A stretch of DNA of 36,454 nucleotides from an uncultured Oscillospiraceae bacterium (GTDB lineage Bacteria; Bacillota; Clostridia; Oscillospirales; Oscillospiraceae). Of the stretch, positions 6,259-21,200 are shown piece after piece; positions within the stretch are counted from its first letter, which is position 1; each line of letters starts with the position of its first letter. The DNA is taken from NCBI GenBank assembly GCA_944387125.1, contig CALXDT010000157.1, positions 1 through 36,454 of the forward strand, written 5' to 3'. Both the position numbers and the translations under genes were made by a program. Under the pieces are notes generated by a model. It had not been told where the DNA came from, did not search any database, and worked only from the letters and a program-made list of their open reading frames with translations.

Positions 6259-9200
6259 TCAGATGATGGCGCAAAGGCCATTCTCCGCGGGGATGCGCCG
6301 GAGCGCATCCTCCATTTGCTCTTTCAGCGCATCGACACAACTGTCCATCAGCGCTTCGCCTGTGCAGTCCCGGGGCAGTCCCTCTGCTGTCTGGAGAACC
6401 TGCTCCCGGATCGCGTCCAGCTGTTCCTTCAGCGTCTGGCTCACCTGATCCAGATCCGCCAGTTGAGCCTCCGGATACGCACCCCGGGCGGCTTCTTCAA
6501 ATCCCGGATACGCGCCGATGACGAACTGCTCTACAGTGAGCACTCCCACTTCCCGGCGCAGCAGCTCCAGAACCTCCTGCCAGAAGACTTCATCCGTCTC
6601 CCGGCTGCCCAGGAACATCGCCAGCAGTACCAGATTGCCCTCAGAATCCAGCGTCAGCAGCAAGTACAGAGCCTTTTCTTCACCGTCCGCCACCACGTCC
6701 ACCTTCAGAACGAAGATTTCCTCACAATGGGCGTACGGACTGAGATATCTTCCGGCTTCCGCCTCCGGCGGCCGATACAGATTCAGATAGTGCAGGACAT
6801 CCAAACCGCCCGTGATCTGAACGCTGCCGTCCGCCCAGAAGACGAAGGGATCCTCAACGGTTCCCACATTGCCCCCTGCGTTGACGATGATGTCGTGGGT
6901 GGTATTGTTGCTGCCGGTGACGTTGCCGCTGGTATCCACATTCAGGCTGCCGGAGGTGGTGTCGCTGATCTCCAACTCGCCGGAATGGTTGCAGATATAG
7001 ATCTGGCCGCCATTTCCATGGATTCCTTCTGTAGCCGTCTCCAAAGGCTGTTCCTTGGTGCCGATATTGCCGTTTGCGTGGATCGTCGTGTCCTTCGCCG
7101 TAATGTTCGGCGTGTGGGCTTCGGATCCTGCGGAATCCTTTCCGGTCACATTGCCGTCAGCGATCAGAAGCAATGCATCGCCGGTGTGGATGCTGCCGAT
7201 CACCAGATCCCCCGCATTGTCCGCCGCAAAGTCATCCACTGCCACGCCGGAGAGTTCCTTCACATCCAGATCCATCGGATTGTCCTTGGTGCCGACACTT
7301 CCGCCGGCGGTCAGCACCAGGTCTTCCGCCTGGATGAGGCCGGTGTCGGTGTCCGCAAGGCTGCCGGTGGCACTGATTCCCGCGGAACCGGACGTCTGGA
7401 TTTGGTCAACAGTCAGATCACCAAATCCGGCAATGTGCACACCATCAGGCGCTTCCGCACGGATGCTTCCCCCGACTGCCACAGCCAGCGGATGCTCCGG
7501 CTTACCAATGGCGCCGCCGCTTGTCAGATTCAGATCGCCCGCTGTTGTTACCGTGGGATCCTGCACGAGATTCCGGAAGGCTTCCAGCGCCGCCTGCTTC
7601 TCCTGCTCCGCCTGCTCCCAGGTATGCAAAGCATTTTCCTTTGCCTCCTGAGCCGCCTGGTTCACATCCTCGGCTTCCGATACGGCTTCTTCACTCAGCT
7701 TCAGCGCTTCCCGGGCTTCCTCCAGAGCCGCCTGGAGCTTTCTCTTTTGGCTCTCGGTTTCCGCGCTTGCCAGCTGCTGCAGCAGATTATCCACTGCCTG
7801 CTGCTTCTTCTCTTCCTCAGCCACTGCCTGTTCCAGAACATAGGCTGTACGATCGGCTTCCGCGTTCTTGTCAGCCAGCTCCGCGCGTGCCTTGGCTTCT
7901 TTCTCCGCGGTCTGCTTCCAGACATCCACAGCTTGCTGATAGGTCTTGCCCGTTTCCCCCGCTTCCAGAATGCTGCCCGGAGCGGAAAGACTCAGGCTGC
8001 CCTGCCCGGTCACTGCCTTGTCAAGGATCAGATCTCCGGAAATTTCCCGGATGTCCGCACTGTCCGCGTTCACCGTCAGAGTGCCGCCATTTCCGGTGTT
8101 GATGTACAGCGGCACTGCTTCGGTGCCCGCTGTCCCCTGGGCATCGACAGAGATACTCCGGCCGATGATGCAGGCTGCCTGCCCATGGCTGTCCACGGGG
8201 ATCAGGCTGCCGTCGGCATGGATTGTCACATCTCCGTCGCCCCGGATCACGCCAATCTCCAAATCCTGGCCGTTGGTGTTGCTCAGGGTAATATCTCCCG
8301 CCTCGCCGGCCGTAGCCACGGCATTGGCATTGACCTGACCGTTCTCGCTGTTGGCAATCAGGATCAGATCGCCCGTCTCGGAAACGTTGATATCGCCCTT
8401 GGCATTTACAGTGAGCGTGCCGCCCACCTGGGTTTCCAGAGGCTTTTCGTAGGTTCCCACCTGCCCATCCAGCACGTCATAGCGGGCATCGCCGCGGGCG
8501 GTAATGGATCCGCTGACGCTGCCGGTCAGCTCTTCCAGATAGGCGCCGCCGTTTTCAGCCACCACTGTCAGTTCCAGAGTGGGATTGGGATCGGGATAGT
8601 CTTCCCGGATCACGTCGAAGCGGACGATCACATCCAGATACCAGTCGCCATCCTCATTCTGGCGAAGCACATATTCCTTGACTGCCAGATCCTTCCGGAA
8701 GGGCAGAACCCCCAGCTTGTCGCCGGGCTGCGCGCTGCCCAGGTCACGGATATAATCTTCGTCCAAGTACATGTCCTCGTAGACCGAGCTGATTACCAGT
8801 GGATCGTTGTCCCGCTGCTCCAGCATCAAGGGCTGTTTCTCACTGCCCACGCTGCCGTCAGCCCGGATGGTGATTTCGGTGCCCAGAATGTGGGGCGCTT
8901 CTCTGCTATCACTGTCAGGATCATAGTAAGCGTTCACATTTCCGCTGCCAGCAGCCTGATCCTGGTTTTTCACCGTGATTTCCACGCTGCCCCGCTGGGA
9001 GACGATGGAATCTACTGTCAGGCTGCCGTTGTCCTGAACAACCACAATATTGCCGTCGTTGTACAGGTTGGTCTTGCCGGTGGAGGTGCCGATATGAACC
9101 TTCAGGGTGTCCGGCATCGGATCCTGGGTGTCGTCCTCCGGTGTGGTGGATTTCTCCATAGCCTGATCGTACAGAGCCTGGATATCCTCTTCCGTCAGGA

Positions 9201-12200
9201 GGCTGCCCAAGTACGCGCCCATATCCTGGAAGCAGGCGCCATCTTCGTTCAGATGGGTCAGCAGCTTCGTCAAGGCCTGATGCGCCGTTTCATAGGCCAT
9301 GGCGTATCCGGCGCCGGAGGCAGGGGCCTTTTCTCTCCCGTCTGCCGCCGCCTCAGGATCTTCCTGAGCCACTGTGCCGTCCGTACCGAAGATGCCATGA
9401 TAAATGGTTTCCTTCTTGTCCGGCATAAGGGTCTGAATCAGGGCTTCGGCGGTATTGGCGTCCCGCAGAGCCAGTCTCGCCAGGAATTCCTCCGGCAGAT
9501 AGTCCTTCAGGCCGCTGTAGGTCATCTTGCCCTCGTTCAGGAGCCGTGCCACTTCCTCACCGGTAATGGTGGAGGCGTCGTCCGCCAGGCCGTAGGCTTG
9601 CTTCTGCGCCTCGGTCAAGGCGTCGAACAGCTCTTGCAGTTTTTCGTCTGTCAGGTGCTTGCGGACTTCCTCCGGATCGGTGCGGCTACTGATCTGGCTT
9701 TCGCTGAGATTCTTGCCGGTTTGGAGCAGCTGCCGCTGATCTTCTGCGGTCAGGAGCGGATACAGGCCTTCGCTGCCCAGCAGCTCCGCCAGGAATCCGG
9801 TCGGGAGACCTTCTTCCTCGTCCTTGCCCAAGATCTCCAGGACGGCCTCCTGGTTCAGATGGCTGAGCCAGGATTCCCGATCGGCTCGTTCCATAATCCA
9901 AGCCGCCAGATCCGCCGGATCCTCCATGCCCAGCATGGCGTCCTGCAGAACCTTTTCCAGTTCCTTCAGCAAGTCGCCGTCGTGCTCGGTGGCGCCCAGC
10001 GCATCAAAGACCTTGCCCCAGAACTCGTCGATCTTGGGATTGTCCGGATGGGTCACTTTGTCCACCGTCAGAATCGGCGCATCGCCCACAGTCAGATCCT
10101 GGTAAACGGTGTCGCCGTTTTCGTCTGTACCCGCCGCCGTCTGAAGAATCAGCGCCAGGGCATCCAGGTAGGTATCTCCCACCGTGGGCAGGTGCAGGGT
10201 AACTGCTTCCGGAATGTCCACCAGGAACCAGGAATCCGGCGTGCCCAGGCTGCCGGCGGAGATGCTCAGCTTGGCATTGCTGTCCGAATCCGTGTCGGCA
10301 AACTTGATAAAGGACCGGGATCCGTACTCGCCGCAGTGGATGCCGTTCCACTTGGTAACGGTATCCGCTGCATCCAGGACGATTGCGCTGCCCTTGGCAA
10401 TGATACTGTCGAGCAGAATGTCATCCCCCGCCGTCCAGGTAAGGGAACTGTCCACAGCGCCGGTGTTGTCCACCCGGATGGTGCCATCTATCGCAGTGAG
10501 GCTTACCGTGCTTCCTGCAATCTCTGCCCCCTGGTAGATGCTGATGTCCTGACCGGCCTTCCAGGTCACTGTGCTATTTTCGCGCACCGTAAGGCCAATG
10601 GGTGTGATCCAGTTGGGTCTGTTTTTGGGATCTTCCAGATACCAATCCAGGTCCTCCTTTACCAGAATGCTTCCCGCCGCCTCAAAGGTAAGGCTGCTCT
10701 TCTGTTCCACCCGAATGTTGTGGAAGAAGATGTCGCCGACCGCGGTGGCATCGGGGTTGGGAACAAATCCGGTGACAATGTTATTCTCTCTGATCTCATT
10801 TTGGTTGGTCATGGCAAGGAACTTGCCGCCGTTTGTGACCAGCAGATCATAGCCGATGATGTCGCCGTTTTCTGTGACCAGGATAACCTCCGCATCGTTG
10901 ATCTCGGTGTTGGGTTTAAGAACATAATCCACCTGAGAACCGTCGGATCCGGCAGGAACGTACACATAGGAATTTGTGCTGATCACGTTTTGGCCTTCCA
11001 GATTCAGAATGTTGATTTCACCCTTGGCGCTCATGTCCAGAAGATCCTCCGGCGTACCGATGGAGCCTTTCGACTTGGCATAGATGGTGATGCCTCCCTT
11101 GGCAGCCAGAATGTCCAGATTCTCAGGTCTGCCATTCAGTCTGTCGCCGTCCAGGAGGCTGCCCTGGGGATCCCGCATGGTCAGCTTGACCTGGGCACCT
11201 TCCAGATAGGAGACCTGGTAGTTTGTTCCGGGAGCCTGCGCCTGCTTCACTTGTTCCTCGGGCGTTCCATACCAGGATACGCTTCCGTCAGAGCCTACCT
11301 GTACATAAGGCTTATCGTTCTGGTATTCCCTGTGGTAGGTGATTCCCTCAGCCTCGTAAATGAACATCAGCAGCACGACGCCATCATGGATGCCGGTGCC
11401 AGAGGTGCCTTCTACGGTTATGGCGCAGATATTGGGCAGGTGCACCCAGCTGCCGTTCTTGTACCGGTAATACTTCCCGTTGGAGCCTTTGGCCAATTCG
11501 CTGCTCAGTTTTGCCAGATGCTGCTGTCCCATCAGGGTCACAGTCTGAGTCGATTCGGAATACACCGTAGTCCGACCCTGATCAATGAGCGTCATGGTCC
11601 CATCCTCCACGCCGTATTGGAAGGTGCAGGAATTATTCGGCTTGTAGGTGACTGTACCGCTTTGGCTCACGAACAGATCATTGTGCAGTATGTAGACACT
11701 ATCCCCAATTCCTTCAACAGATGTCGGCATCAGGGTAACGGTTTCACCCGGATCCAGGTGCAGGATTCCCGCCTTCTTCTCCGACCCATCGGAGTCTATT
11801 ACCTGTATACTACCCTTGATTGTGTTCTTGTAAGAGTACACCAGACATTCAGAGCACAAAATGCGAACGTCCCCCAAGTCATATCCGTACACATTCTTCT
11901 GGACTGTCTCTCCGTCCGATGTGGGGACATTCATGGTGATTACGTTTTGCTCCATAGGCAGCAAAGGCCGGTACCAGATTGTCGCGCCGACACTGGTGAC
12001 CTGATTGGTGGTATCATTCTGCGTGATATTCCACACAACTTTGGCGTTCAGGAACATGTCGGGGGTCGACAGCATTTTGCTCCACCAGTAATCAGCAGGG
12101 TACAGGGTATCGTTGAGGTTGTTAGGGCCGGTGATAGTGGCGGTTATGGTAGGAGTTGCATAAGTCGTCGTATCACCATTCGTTGTGGCCTGCTGGGTCA

Positions 12201-15200
12201 CTTTCAGATTCAGATAAACGGCGGTACCCTGCTCCTTATTCCCCGCAAGAATCTGTTCGGCCGTCCAGGTGGTTGTGGTGGTCGTCGATTCCACGGTTGA
12301 ACTCGCCGTGAAGCTCGGAGTCAATGTATCCCATTTCCCGGAATACACCCCGACAAGATACCCCCTTTCCAGCTTAAGCAAATAGTACGTTCCCGTGTAG
12401 TACCTATTGCCGCGGTTATCATACTGTTCCTTGCTCAGGAAATAGTAGGAGATGTTTCCGACCGCGTTCCATTTCCATCCGGTGTAGCTCAACTCCGTAT
12501 ACTCTTCATTGCCGTCTTTCTTTGTATAGCTGTAGACACCTACTTCCTGTCTAGACTCGACCGAACCGCAAATGATCCACGTGTTATTCTTGTATTCGAC
12601 ATAAAGGTCAAATCCGGTTTCTCCCGCAGTCAGAATGCCGGTGGACAGGTTCAGTCTGGTATCGCCGTATTCGTGGAAGACGATCTCTCCGTTGGAATTG
12701 AGGCTGTACAAAGTGGTATCCAGAATGTAGCCGTCTTTGGAGACCACCCGGCGAACCTTTCCATTGCTGTCCAGGTAGAGAATGGTGTCGTTGGGCAGTT
12801 CGTAGACCTGATACTTTCCGTCGGAAGTGCCGGCAAAGTACAGCGCCAGTTCCTTGTTGCTGATGGTGGTTTCTTCCAGGTTCAGCGTCTCCGTGGTATA
12901 CTCGATGACGCCGGGGATAACCACATGCGCCATCTGGGAATTCGCCACATAAGCCATCCGCAGTGCCGTGGGCAGCTCCAAGTTCAGGTTGCCCGCAGTT
13001 ACGATGTTCTCCAGATCCAGGGTTCCGGAAATAGGCGTCTGGTTCAAAGTGCTCGGCAGATTGTCAACGCAGGCGATCTCCGTCAGGGTCAATTCCAGCC
13101 ACACGTCGCCGGTGGCGGAGACCCGGATACCGGCATCTTCTTTCTTATCCAGCACCGCCAGATAGGCTCCGAAGGGGGTTGCCTGGGAGCCGATGTTTCC
13201 GGCATTGACCACGGTGAGCTGATGCACCCAAATGACCGGGACAATTATCCCTCCCAGAACCGTGCTATTCGCGCTGAGACTTCTGGCGGTGGCAGTGTCT
13301 TCCGGACTGTTGGACTGGGTCCACTCCACATGGAGGCTTCCCCGTTCGTTGGCCACCATGCCTGTGAAGGTCACACTGCCGCTGCCTCTGGATTCCACAT
13401 AGATCTCCGGTGTCGTATCCATGCTCTGGTTCAGATTGGAAGCGTTATAGCTGCCGTCGCTGCTGTAGAGCACATTGACCGTACCGCGAGCAAAGCTCTC
13501 GTTATACAGGTCGATGATGCTGAACTCCATATTCTTGTCCGTCCGGTTTGTCACCGTCAGCTCAGGAATATACTTCTGGCCGTAGATCGCATTGGTCAGC
13601 TTCGCGCTCAGTCCTACCACCGTCAATTGACCGGGCAGGGTGTTCCGGATATCGTGAATGCGGATGGTTTCGAAAATTTCCACCGAGAAGCCGGGTGCAG
13701 TGCCCACGCTGCGCCATTGGCCGTCGCCGTAGATGTCGATGGCGATACCGGCCGCCGCGTCGCCAATGTGGAACTTCACTTTGCTGTTCACGAAGGTGGA
13801 ACCTTTGATTCGCAGCGCATTCTTCTCTTCCTCGTGCTCGCTGGCGATGGCTCGGCGGGTGCCTTCCGCATGGAGGTGGACGCTGCCACCGAAGTTCTTC
13901 CGATCCACCCGTACATTGGCGCCGGTGAGCACAGCGTTTTCCAGCAGCTGTACCACGGTATCGGCATCTCCGGTCACAGTAGCATAGGATTCCACCCGTC
14001 CGGCAAAGGCTGTGATCTTGGTATGCGCCTTGGCCTCCAGATGGGGACCGTTGTTGTCCGGCTCCGCATCCGCCAGGACCAGCAGATCGTCATATGCCTT
14101 CAGATGGGCGTTGTCCACCTGGACGCCGATGGTAGCGTCGAATTCGATGGTGCTTCTCGCCTCGGAGAAGTGCAGGAATCCCTTGGTGCTGGCGTAGGTG
14201 TAGGTATAGATGTCCAAATCGCTGAGCTTGGCCAATACGGTAATGTTTTTGCCGGTGATGGCTGTCTGGGAACCGCTGCCGGTGGCAATGACCACATTGG
14301 CGGAAACCGTGGTCTTGTTGGTATCCGCCCGGTGCATCGTGGCTTCGGATTCCGTATCGCCGCCCAAACCGGCGGAGCCGATGTCAGACTTGGTGGTGAT
14401 GTCATAGGCCGCCACATAGGCAGCGATATCCACTTCGCCGAAGGTATTGGTGATGGAAACGCCGCTGCCCACCTGCACATCGCTGGTGGCGTTATACTTT
14501 GTCTCCGTGTTGGCCTTGCCCAATGCAACCGCGGCTCCTCTGCTGGAATCCACAAAGGTGGAGATAGAGTCCTTCGTTCCCTCGTTCCGGCTGAGCAGCC
14601 GGCCCGCGGAGGACCGTATCGCAATAGCACCAAAGTCCGAGAACATCTCCGCGCCGTCTTCCACAACGGTGGCCACCGTCCGGTTCAGGGTGTTGTAGGC
14701 CTGAATGGTTCCCGCGGTGGCAAACACCGAATTGTCCACCGCAACTGTTGACGCGTTCATTGCCGCAACGGATTCCGCAGAGATCAGGATACTGCCATAG
14801 GCCCACAGGGCGACAGCCTTCCCAACGGAAACCCGGGTGTTCTGTGTGGCTTCGTTTTTGGCATACTTTTTATTCAGGCTGGCCACTACACCGAAGCTCT
14901 CACCGTCCACTCTGGTATCCGCCGTCAGCTGATCCAGAGCCAGAACCGTGATGGTTCCGCCGGTGCTGGTGATATGGGCATTGTCGCCGATCTGAGCGAT
15001 GGTGTTATAGGCGCTCCAGGTGGGCAAAATCTGGCTGTCCGCCGCTACGCCGGTGAACGTAAAGCCTTCGGTCATGCGGGCTATGGCTTCGCCCAGGTTG
15101 ATGGCAGTTACGTTGACGTCCCCGCCGGCTGTGACAGAGGCGTCCTTACCGATGTAGGCCTGCACGGTCTGGGTGCCCAAAATGGCTGCCACGTTGCCGG

Positions 15201-18200
15201 CATCTGCGCTGATCAGCGTCACGGACTTACCGGTCATACCTTTCGCGTCCGCATCCGCATCGCTTTCTGCCTTAACGTCCACCTGCTCTCCGGCAATCAG
15301 GGTCACGCCGCTGATACCGGCCTCCACCGTATCCTGGGTCTTGGCTCGAGCCAGTGTCGCGCTGGCGGTGGCCAGCGTCACATTGGTTCCCTTCTGGACT
15401 TCGGCGACCGCCTTGGTGACGGAGCGGGAGATGACCTGCACATTCTTGCCGGCCTTGATCTTCCCTCTGCCGTAAATGGTTGCCTTGTTGATCAGTCGGG
15501 AGCTTGCCTCCGCGGAGATCACGGCGCCGCTGATCAGGTTGACTGTGACACTGCTCTTGCTGCTCCCCATGCCGGACAGCGCCCGGGCGATGGAGTCAGA
15601 ATGGTTGAACTGCGAAATCACCGTCAGGTTGCTTCCCACATCCACAATGCCGTTGACATTCATGGCAGCATCCTGGGTGGTCTGCATATATGCTTCCACT
15701 CCATTGGCTCCGGCGTCGGAAATGGTCACGGATGCGCCGGGATTTGTGACGCTGCCCCGAGCCGCGGAATAGCCGTTAACCCCCACCAGCAGGTCGCCGC
15801 GGGTGGTCACATTGCCGTCGCCGCTGAGCCATGCCTTGGCTGTGGTCTGGGTGAAGGCCTTGGCCAGGTTGGCAGACACGGTGACGGCGCCTACACTGAC
15901 GCCCTTGCCGCCCAGAGGACCAATGGCCGCATCCGCTTCGCTGCCATGCCCCACTGCCACGGTAAGATTCTCGGCGGAAATGTCTTTCCCGGCCTTGGTG
16001 TCGAGATAGGCCTGATAGCTGCCCTCGGCATTTGCCTCCAGCACAGCCACTGCCACATTGGCCAAACTTACGCTGGCAGCGGGGGTGTCCACCTGGACAT
16101 CGGCCTTGGAGAAGGCCAGAGTGTTCACGGCGATATCGCCGGACATATCCGCGCCGGCCTGTTTCATGTAGGCCATTACGGTAGATTCCGAGCTGGCCGT
16201 GGCCACGTTGGCGGCAGCTCCCACCAGGGAGACACTTCCATAGGAGGCGCCGACCTTGGCGCTGGCTCCGGTATTGGCCGCCGCTGTGGGAACCTTAATA
16301 TTCCCTTCCTGATAGGCGGGCGCATTCTCCTGTACGTTGTACAGCGCCAGGACGTTCAGTTTTCCGCCCGTCAGGCTGACGTCTTCCACGCCGGCTTCCT
16401 GGTTGGCGTTGAGCATGGCGGTAACGACATTGCTCACTACAGAAATCGCACTGCCGGAGAAGCGACCGCCCTTGACCTGGGCATTGGCCTTCACAGAACC
16501 GGTATTGATCACATCAAAATTCCCGGCTGTGATGCTGCCGCTGCCCAGAATCTTTGCCTGGGAAGAAGTGGTCACTTCCGCGTATCCCACATTCACCTTT
16601 CCGCTGGCCAGAGAAGCGCTGACGCCGCCCAGCGCCGGATTGGTGGTGGAATCCGCAATAGAAGTGTATTGGTTTGTTACTGTTACATCGCCGCTGACCG
16701 TAAGATCTCCGTTTACCTCCAGAATGGCCTGGAAATCGCCGTCGGCATAGGCATAGCCTGCCATAACGCCCACGGAATACACGCCCCCGGTAAGATTCTG
16801 GATATTCGCGGAGGCAGTAGAGTTCGCCTGATTCAGCACCAGAATATCGCCGGTCATTTGGAACCGATCCGCCTGATTACGGAGGCAGGCCATGGCATAG
16901 CTTTTGGCGTTTGCTTTGGCAATGGCCGCATTGGACGCCGTCGCAATGGCGCCTGCGGAAGCCGAGAAGATATAGGCCTGGGCAAGCTCACTCTTTTGAA
17001 CCGCACAGCCTCCCAGGGGGTGCTTCGGATCCAGCGTCCCACCGAACGCATCCCAGTTCTGCTGAGAGAGCACACGCAGATTCTTTGTAATGGCGAAGCT
17101 GCTTCCGCTGTCCACCGCGGCGCTCTGAATGCTGGAGATATCCGCGTACACCACAGAAATATTGACTGTGATTCCGGCGGCGCTGGCATTGGCCAGCACG
17201 CCATAGGCGTGGGCATTGCCGTAAGCGCCGATATCCAGGGTATCCGCCTTCACGGTCCCGCCGTCGCCGATCATCTGAGCCACGTTCTCCGACTCATTCA
17301 GCGCCACCGCGAAGTTCAAAGCGGCGGCCACAGCGCCCGCGCTGCCAGTGACAACTGTAACAATGGACTCGGAGTTGTATGGTTTTTCCTCCGTTCCGGC
17401 GAAGATGCCGATGGTGCCGCCGGAAAGATCCAGGGTGACGCCGGTGGTGTTGACCTCGGCTCTGTTCACCGTTTTCAGCTGGCCAACCGCTACAGTGGCA
17501 CCCACCGCAACTGCGCCGCCGGTAGCAGCACCCGTAGTCACAGTGACGTCGCCGTCGGAGTTAGCAGTGACAGTGAGGGTGTCAGCGGTGATGGTCATCT
17601 GCTTCACAGCGGCAATGCCACTGGCTCTGTTGAATCCCAGTGCCACCATACCGTTGACCGCCACACTGCCGCCGGTTACAGATACGCCCAGTATCTGAGT
17701 GCCGCTGCTGATGCTGCTGCTCACGTCCACATGTGCCGCCGTGATGGCGCCGCTGCCGGTGGAAGCGGTCTGGTTCTGCGCCAGACCCACATAGGTCTCG
17801 GCATCCATCAGATTGACGGCAATGGCCACAGAACCGTACACGGCCGCGGCTCCGCCGGTGACGGCAATGTTGAACACCTTGGCGGTGGCATCGAAATCCG
17901 TATTCACCTTGATCACGGCATTCGCCGCGTCAATGCTGACGCCCTCGGCAATATAGGTCCTGACCTGGGTCTGATTAAAGGCCAGAGCCGTGCAGGCGTT
18001 CACCGCAGTGCCGCCCAAAGCCAGAGCCGCCGCCGCAGTGGTGGCGTTGGTAGAGCCGGTACTGCGCACCTGGATGGTGCTGATGTCGGTGATCCGGGTG
18101 TCGCCGATGATGCCGCTTTCCACCTTGCCGCTGAAGTAGGTGGTACCGGCGGAAACGTTCACGCTCACTCCTCCGGCAGCGGCGCCGGTGACTACGGTGA

Positions 18201-21200
18201 TGGGATTGCCCATATCCATGTTGGCCTGGACAGTCAGCTGCTTCGCTCCAGTCACATCTCCGGCCAGAAGGGCACGGGCTTCGCTGAACACCAGCAGCGC
18301 TGCCGCGCTGACGCCCACACCCACAGAACCGCCGGAGACGTTGAAGGAAATGAGCCGCAGAGCGGGGTTGCCGCTCAGATCGATTCCCTGTCCCTTCAGG
18401 GTATCGCCGATGCCCAGTGCGTTTTCTTTTTCGAGGGCAGCCGTATTGGACAAGGTTCCGGCGTTGGCCAGAATGTTAATGTTGCCGCCGGCATTCAGGG
18501 CAGCCCCGTCATTCACCAGAGCCTGCACGTTGGAGAAGAAGGTCGCAGCGGACAGGCCGATGCCCACGCCTGCGCTGCCGCCCAGGCTGACGCCGCCGGT
18601 GATCAGCAGCGCACTGACGCTGTCACTGGCACGGACGGTGATATTATCCACCGCTGCGATTGTGGTTCCGGCGCTGACCATGGCGGTAACCGCGTCGGAC
18701 AGGCCGTCGATGGGAGAGCTTTCCGCCTTCAGACCGGTGACGCTGTCGAACTTGTCCGCCTTAGGGCCGGTGCCGTCAGAGTAGTCGGCATCCTCGCTCT
18801 GGCCGTACTCGTCGTACTTTTCCTCGCCGTGGCGCTGGCCGTCCCCTGCCAGCAACTCGTCCAGGTTCTCCTGGGGCTGGTAGCCCTGGGCCTGGGGATG
18901 GGCTGCGGAGAAGGAACCGCTGACCTGTGTCTGAGGATTCAGACTGCCGGATTGATAAATGGCATCATGCGCGTCCTGGCTCATTTTATTGCCGTTAACC
19001 ACAACAGCAATGTTCACAGCCACACCGGTCGTACCGCCGCCGGCTACAGTAGTGGGAATGGCAATCACATCCCGGTTGGACGCCGCCAAAATCTGGACAT
19101 CCGAGCCGGAGAGGATGTTGTATTCCCCGACAACAGCGCTGATGGTATTGAAGCCCACGCTGACCAGAGCCGTAACGCCCACTCCGGCGCTGATGGAAGC
19201 GGAGACGGTCATGGCTGCCACGATCAGGTCATAGTTATCCACCGCTTCGATGTTAATATCCCCACTGGCATAGATGCTGACCATCTCACCCGTATAGGCC
19301 TGGGTGGTGATCATCGTGACGACCACGTCCAGGGTGCCGCCTACACTGGCGGCGCCGGAACCGGAAAGGCCCAGGGCGTCGGCGGTAACAAATTCATAAG
19401 AAGTCGCTTTGACTTCCAGCTTCCCGGTGATGGGCGCACCGTCGCTGCCGATGTTCACGCCATTACCCAGCCGGGCGATGGTCTCGTTCTTAAAGTAGGT
19501 AACCACAGCCACAGCGGTCACCGCCGTGTTGCCGGATGCCGCCAAACCGCCGGCAATGTTGAACAGCTCCGAATTGGCGTTGGCAATTACGGATACGTTC
19601 CGGGCGGTGATCACGCTGCCGTCCAGATACGCATGGGTCTTGTTCTGGAAGACCAGAGTACCGACATTGCCCGCCACACCAACATTGCCGGAGGCTGCGA
19701 AGCCCACCGCCACCAGGTACACATCGTCTTTGGAGTTGGCATTGACAGACACATCTCCCTTGGCGCGGATCTGGCTGCCGACACCGACGGTAGCCTGCAC
19801 AGTCTTGTCATAGACCATGACCACCACAGTCGCTCCGGCTCCGGCATTGCCGCCGACTCCGATGGAGCCTGCCAGGTTATATAGATGTGAGTCGTCGTCT
19901 GCGTCCACAGATACGTCTCCGTCGCCGCCGTCCACCGGGTTGCCCTCGGCATCAAATCCGACGGAAATGGTGACGTTCTCGCCCACCTGGGCTTTTACCG
20001 CATTCTTGAGCACCAGGGTATTGACCACGCCGACCACGGTAACCTTGCCCGAAGCGCCGCCGCTGACAGAGGCCATGAGGATGGTGTTGTCGGCATTGGC
20101 CCGGATGGTAACGCCTCTGCGCTCTTTCCGGTTGGTGGTGTGGGCATACTTGCCATGAGCGATCAGTCTGGCGTTGCTGCCGATGGTGGTGGTGACCCGG
20201 TTGCTCAGGACGCTGGTGCTGATGGTGGCACCCACAGCGTTTTCTCTGGCTCCGGCCAGACCTCCGGCCACATCATACAACCCGGTGGTGAGATTGCTGC
20301 TGATATAAATGCTGTCGTCGGCTTCCACATGGGCGTTTTCTCCCAGGGAAGTCTCAATGGTAGAATCGCTGATGATCACGGGAATGGCGCCGTTCAGGGC
20401 CAGCGTCCCGGTAGACGCACTGCCGGCAATGGTGACAATGATGACTTCAGAATTGCCGGTGGCGGAAAGGATCACGTCACAGCCTTCGGCGTTCCCTGTG
20501 GCGACCAGGGTCACATTCTTCCCTGCCAGGGCCTTGACCGTGTGCCGGAAGATGTTCACGTTCACCGTGGCGCCGGCGGCAGTCTTGGCATCGGCGCCGG
20601 CAGCAACGGATGCCGCTGCCAGAACCAAATACTGCTTAACGTCGCCGTTGGCCAGGATGGAAACCGCGCCGTTCGTGGCGGCGAGGATCGCCCCGTCCTC
20701 CACCTGGGCAATGGTTTCGGATTCGGTAAGGGTCACGCCCAACGTGGCCGCGACGCTGTTCGCCGAGGATCCGTCAGAGCCGGAGCTAACCGCCGCGGAT
20801 ACAGAGGCCAGAACGTTCAGCAGCTTTTCTTCGCTGTCCGCGCTGACAAGGATCTGCCCGCCGTTGATCTGAGCTCCCTCGCCCACATTGGCCAGGGTGT
20901 TGTTTTCCGTCACGATCACAGCCACGGTGCCGCCCGCCGCCGTTCCGCCGCCGCTGCCTGCCAGGGAGGTGGAGATCAGCGTTACATCGGACAGGTTATC
21001 CGATACTACGGAAACCGCTTCATTGGCCTTTACCAACGCATTTTCGGCAATCACAGCCTGAACGTCGCTGCCGGTGACGATCACATTGATGCCGCCGCCC
21101 AGGGACGCGCCGCCGGACTGACCGGCAGTACCGGTGCCCCCTCCTTCTCCACCGGAGGAAGTTCCGGTGGCTACGGATGCGGCAACGGTCACATTCAGCA

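Noticed and set aside
5900..6340. 146-codon minus-strand frame covering tRNA-Pro and the dyad cluster
   Set aside because: It overlaps a complete tRNA gene and the end of the giant gene and resembles no protein.
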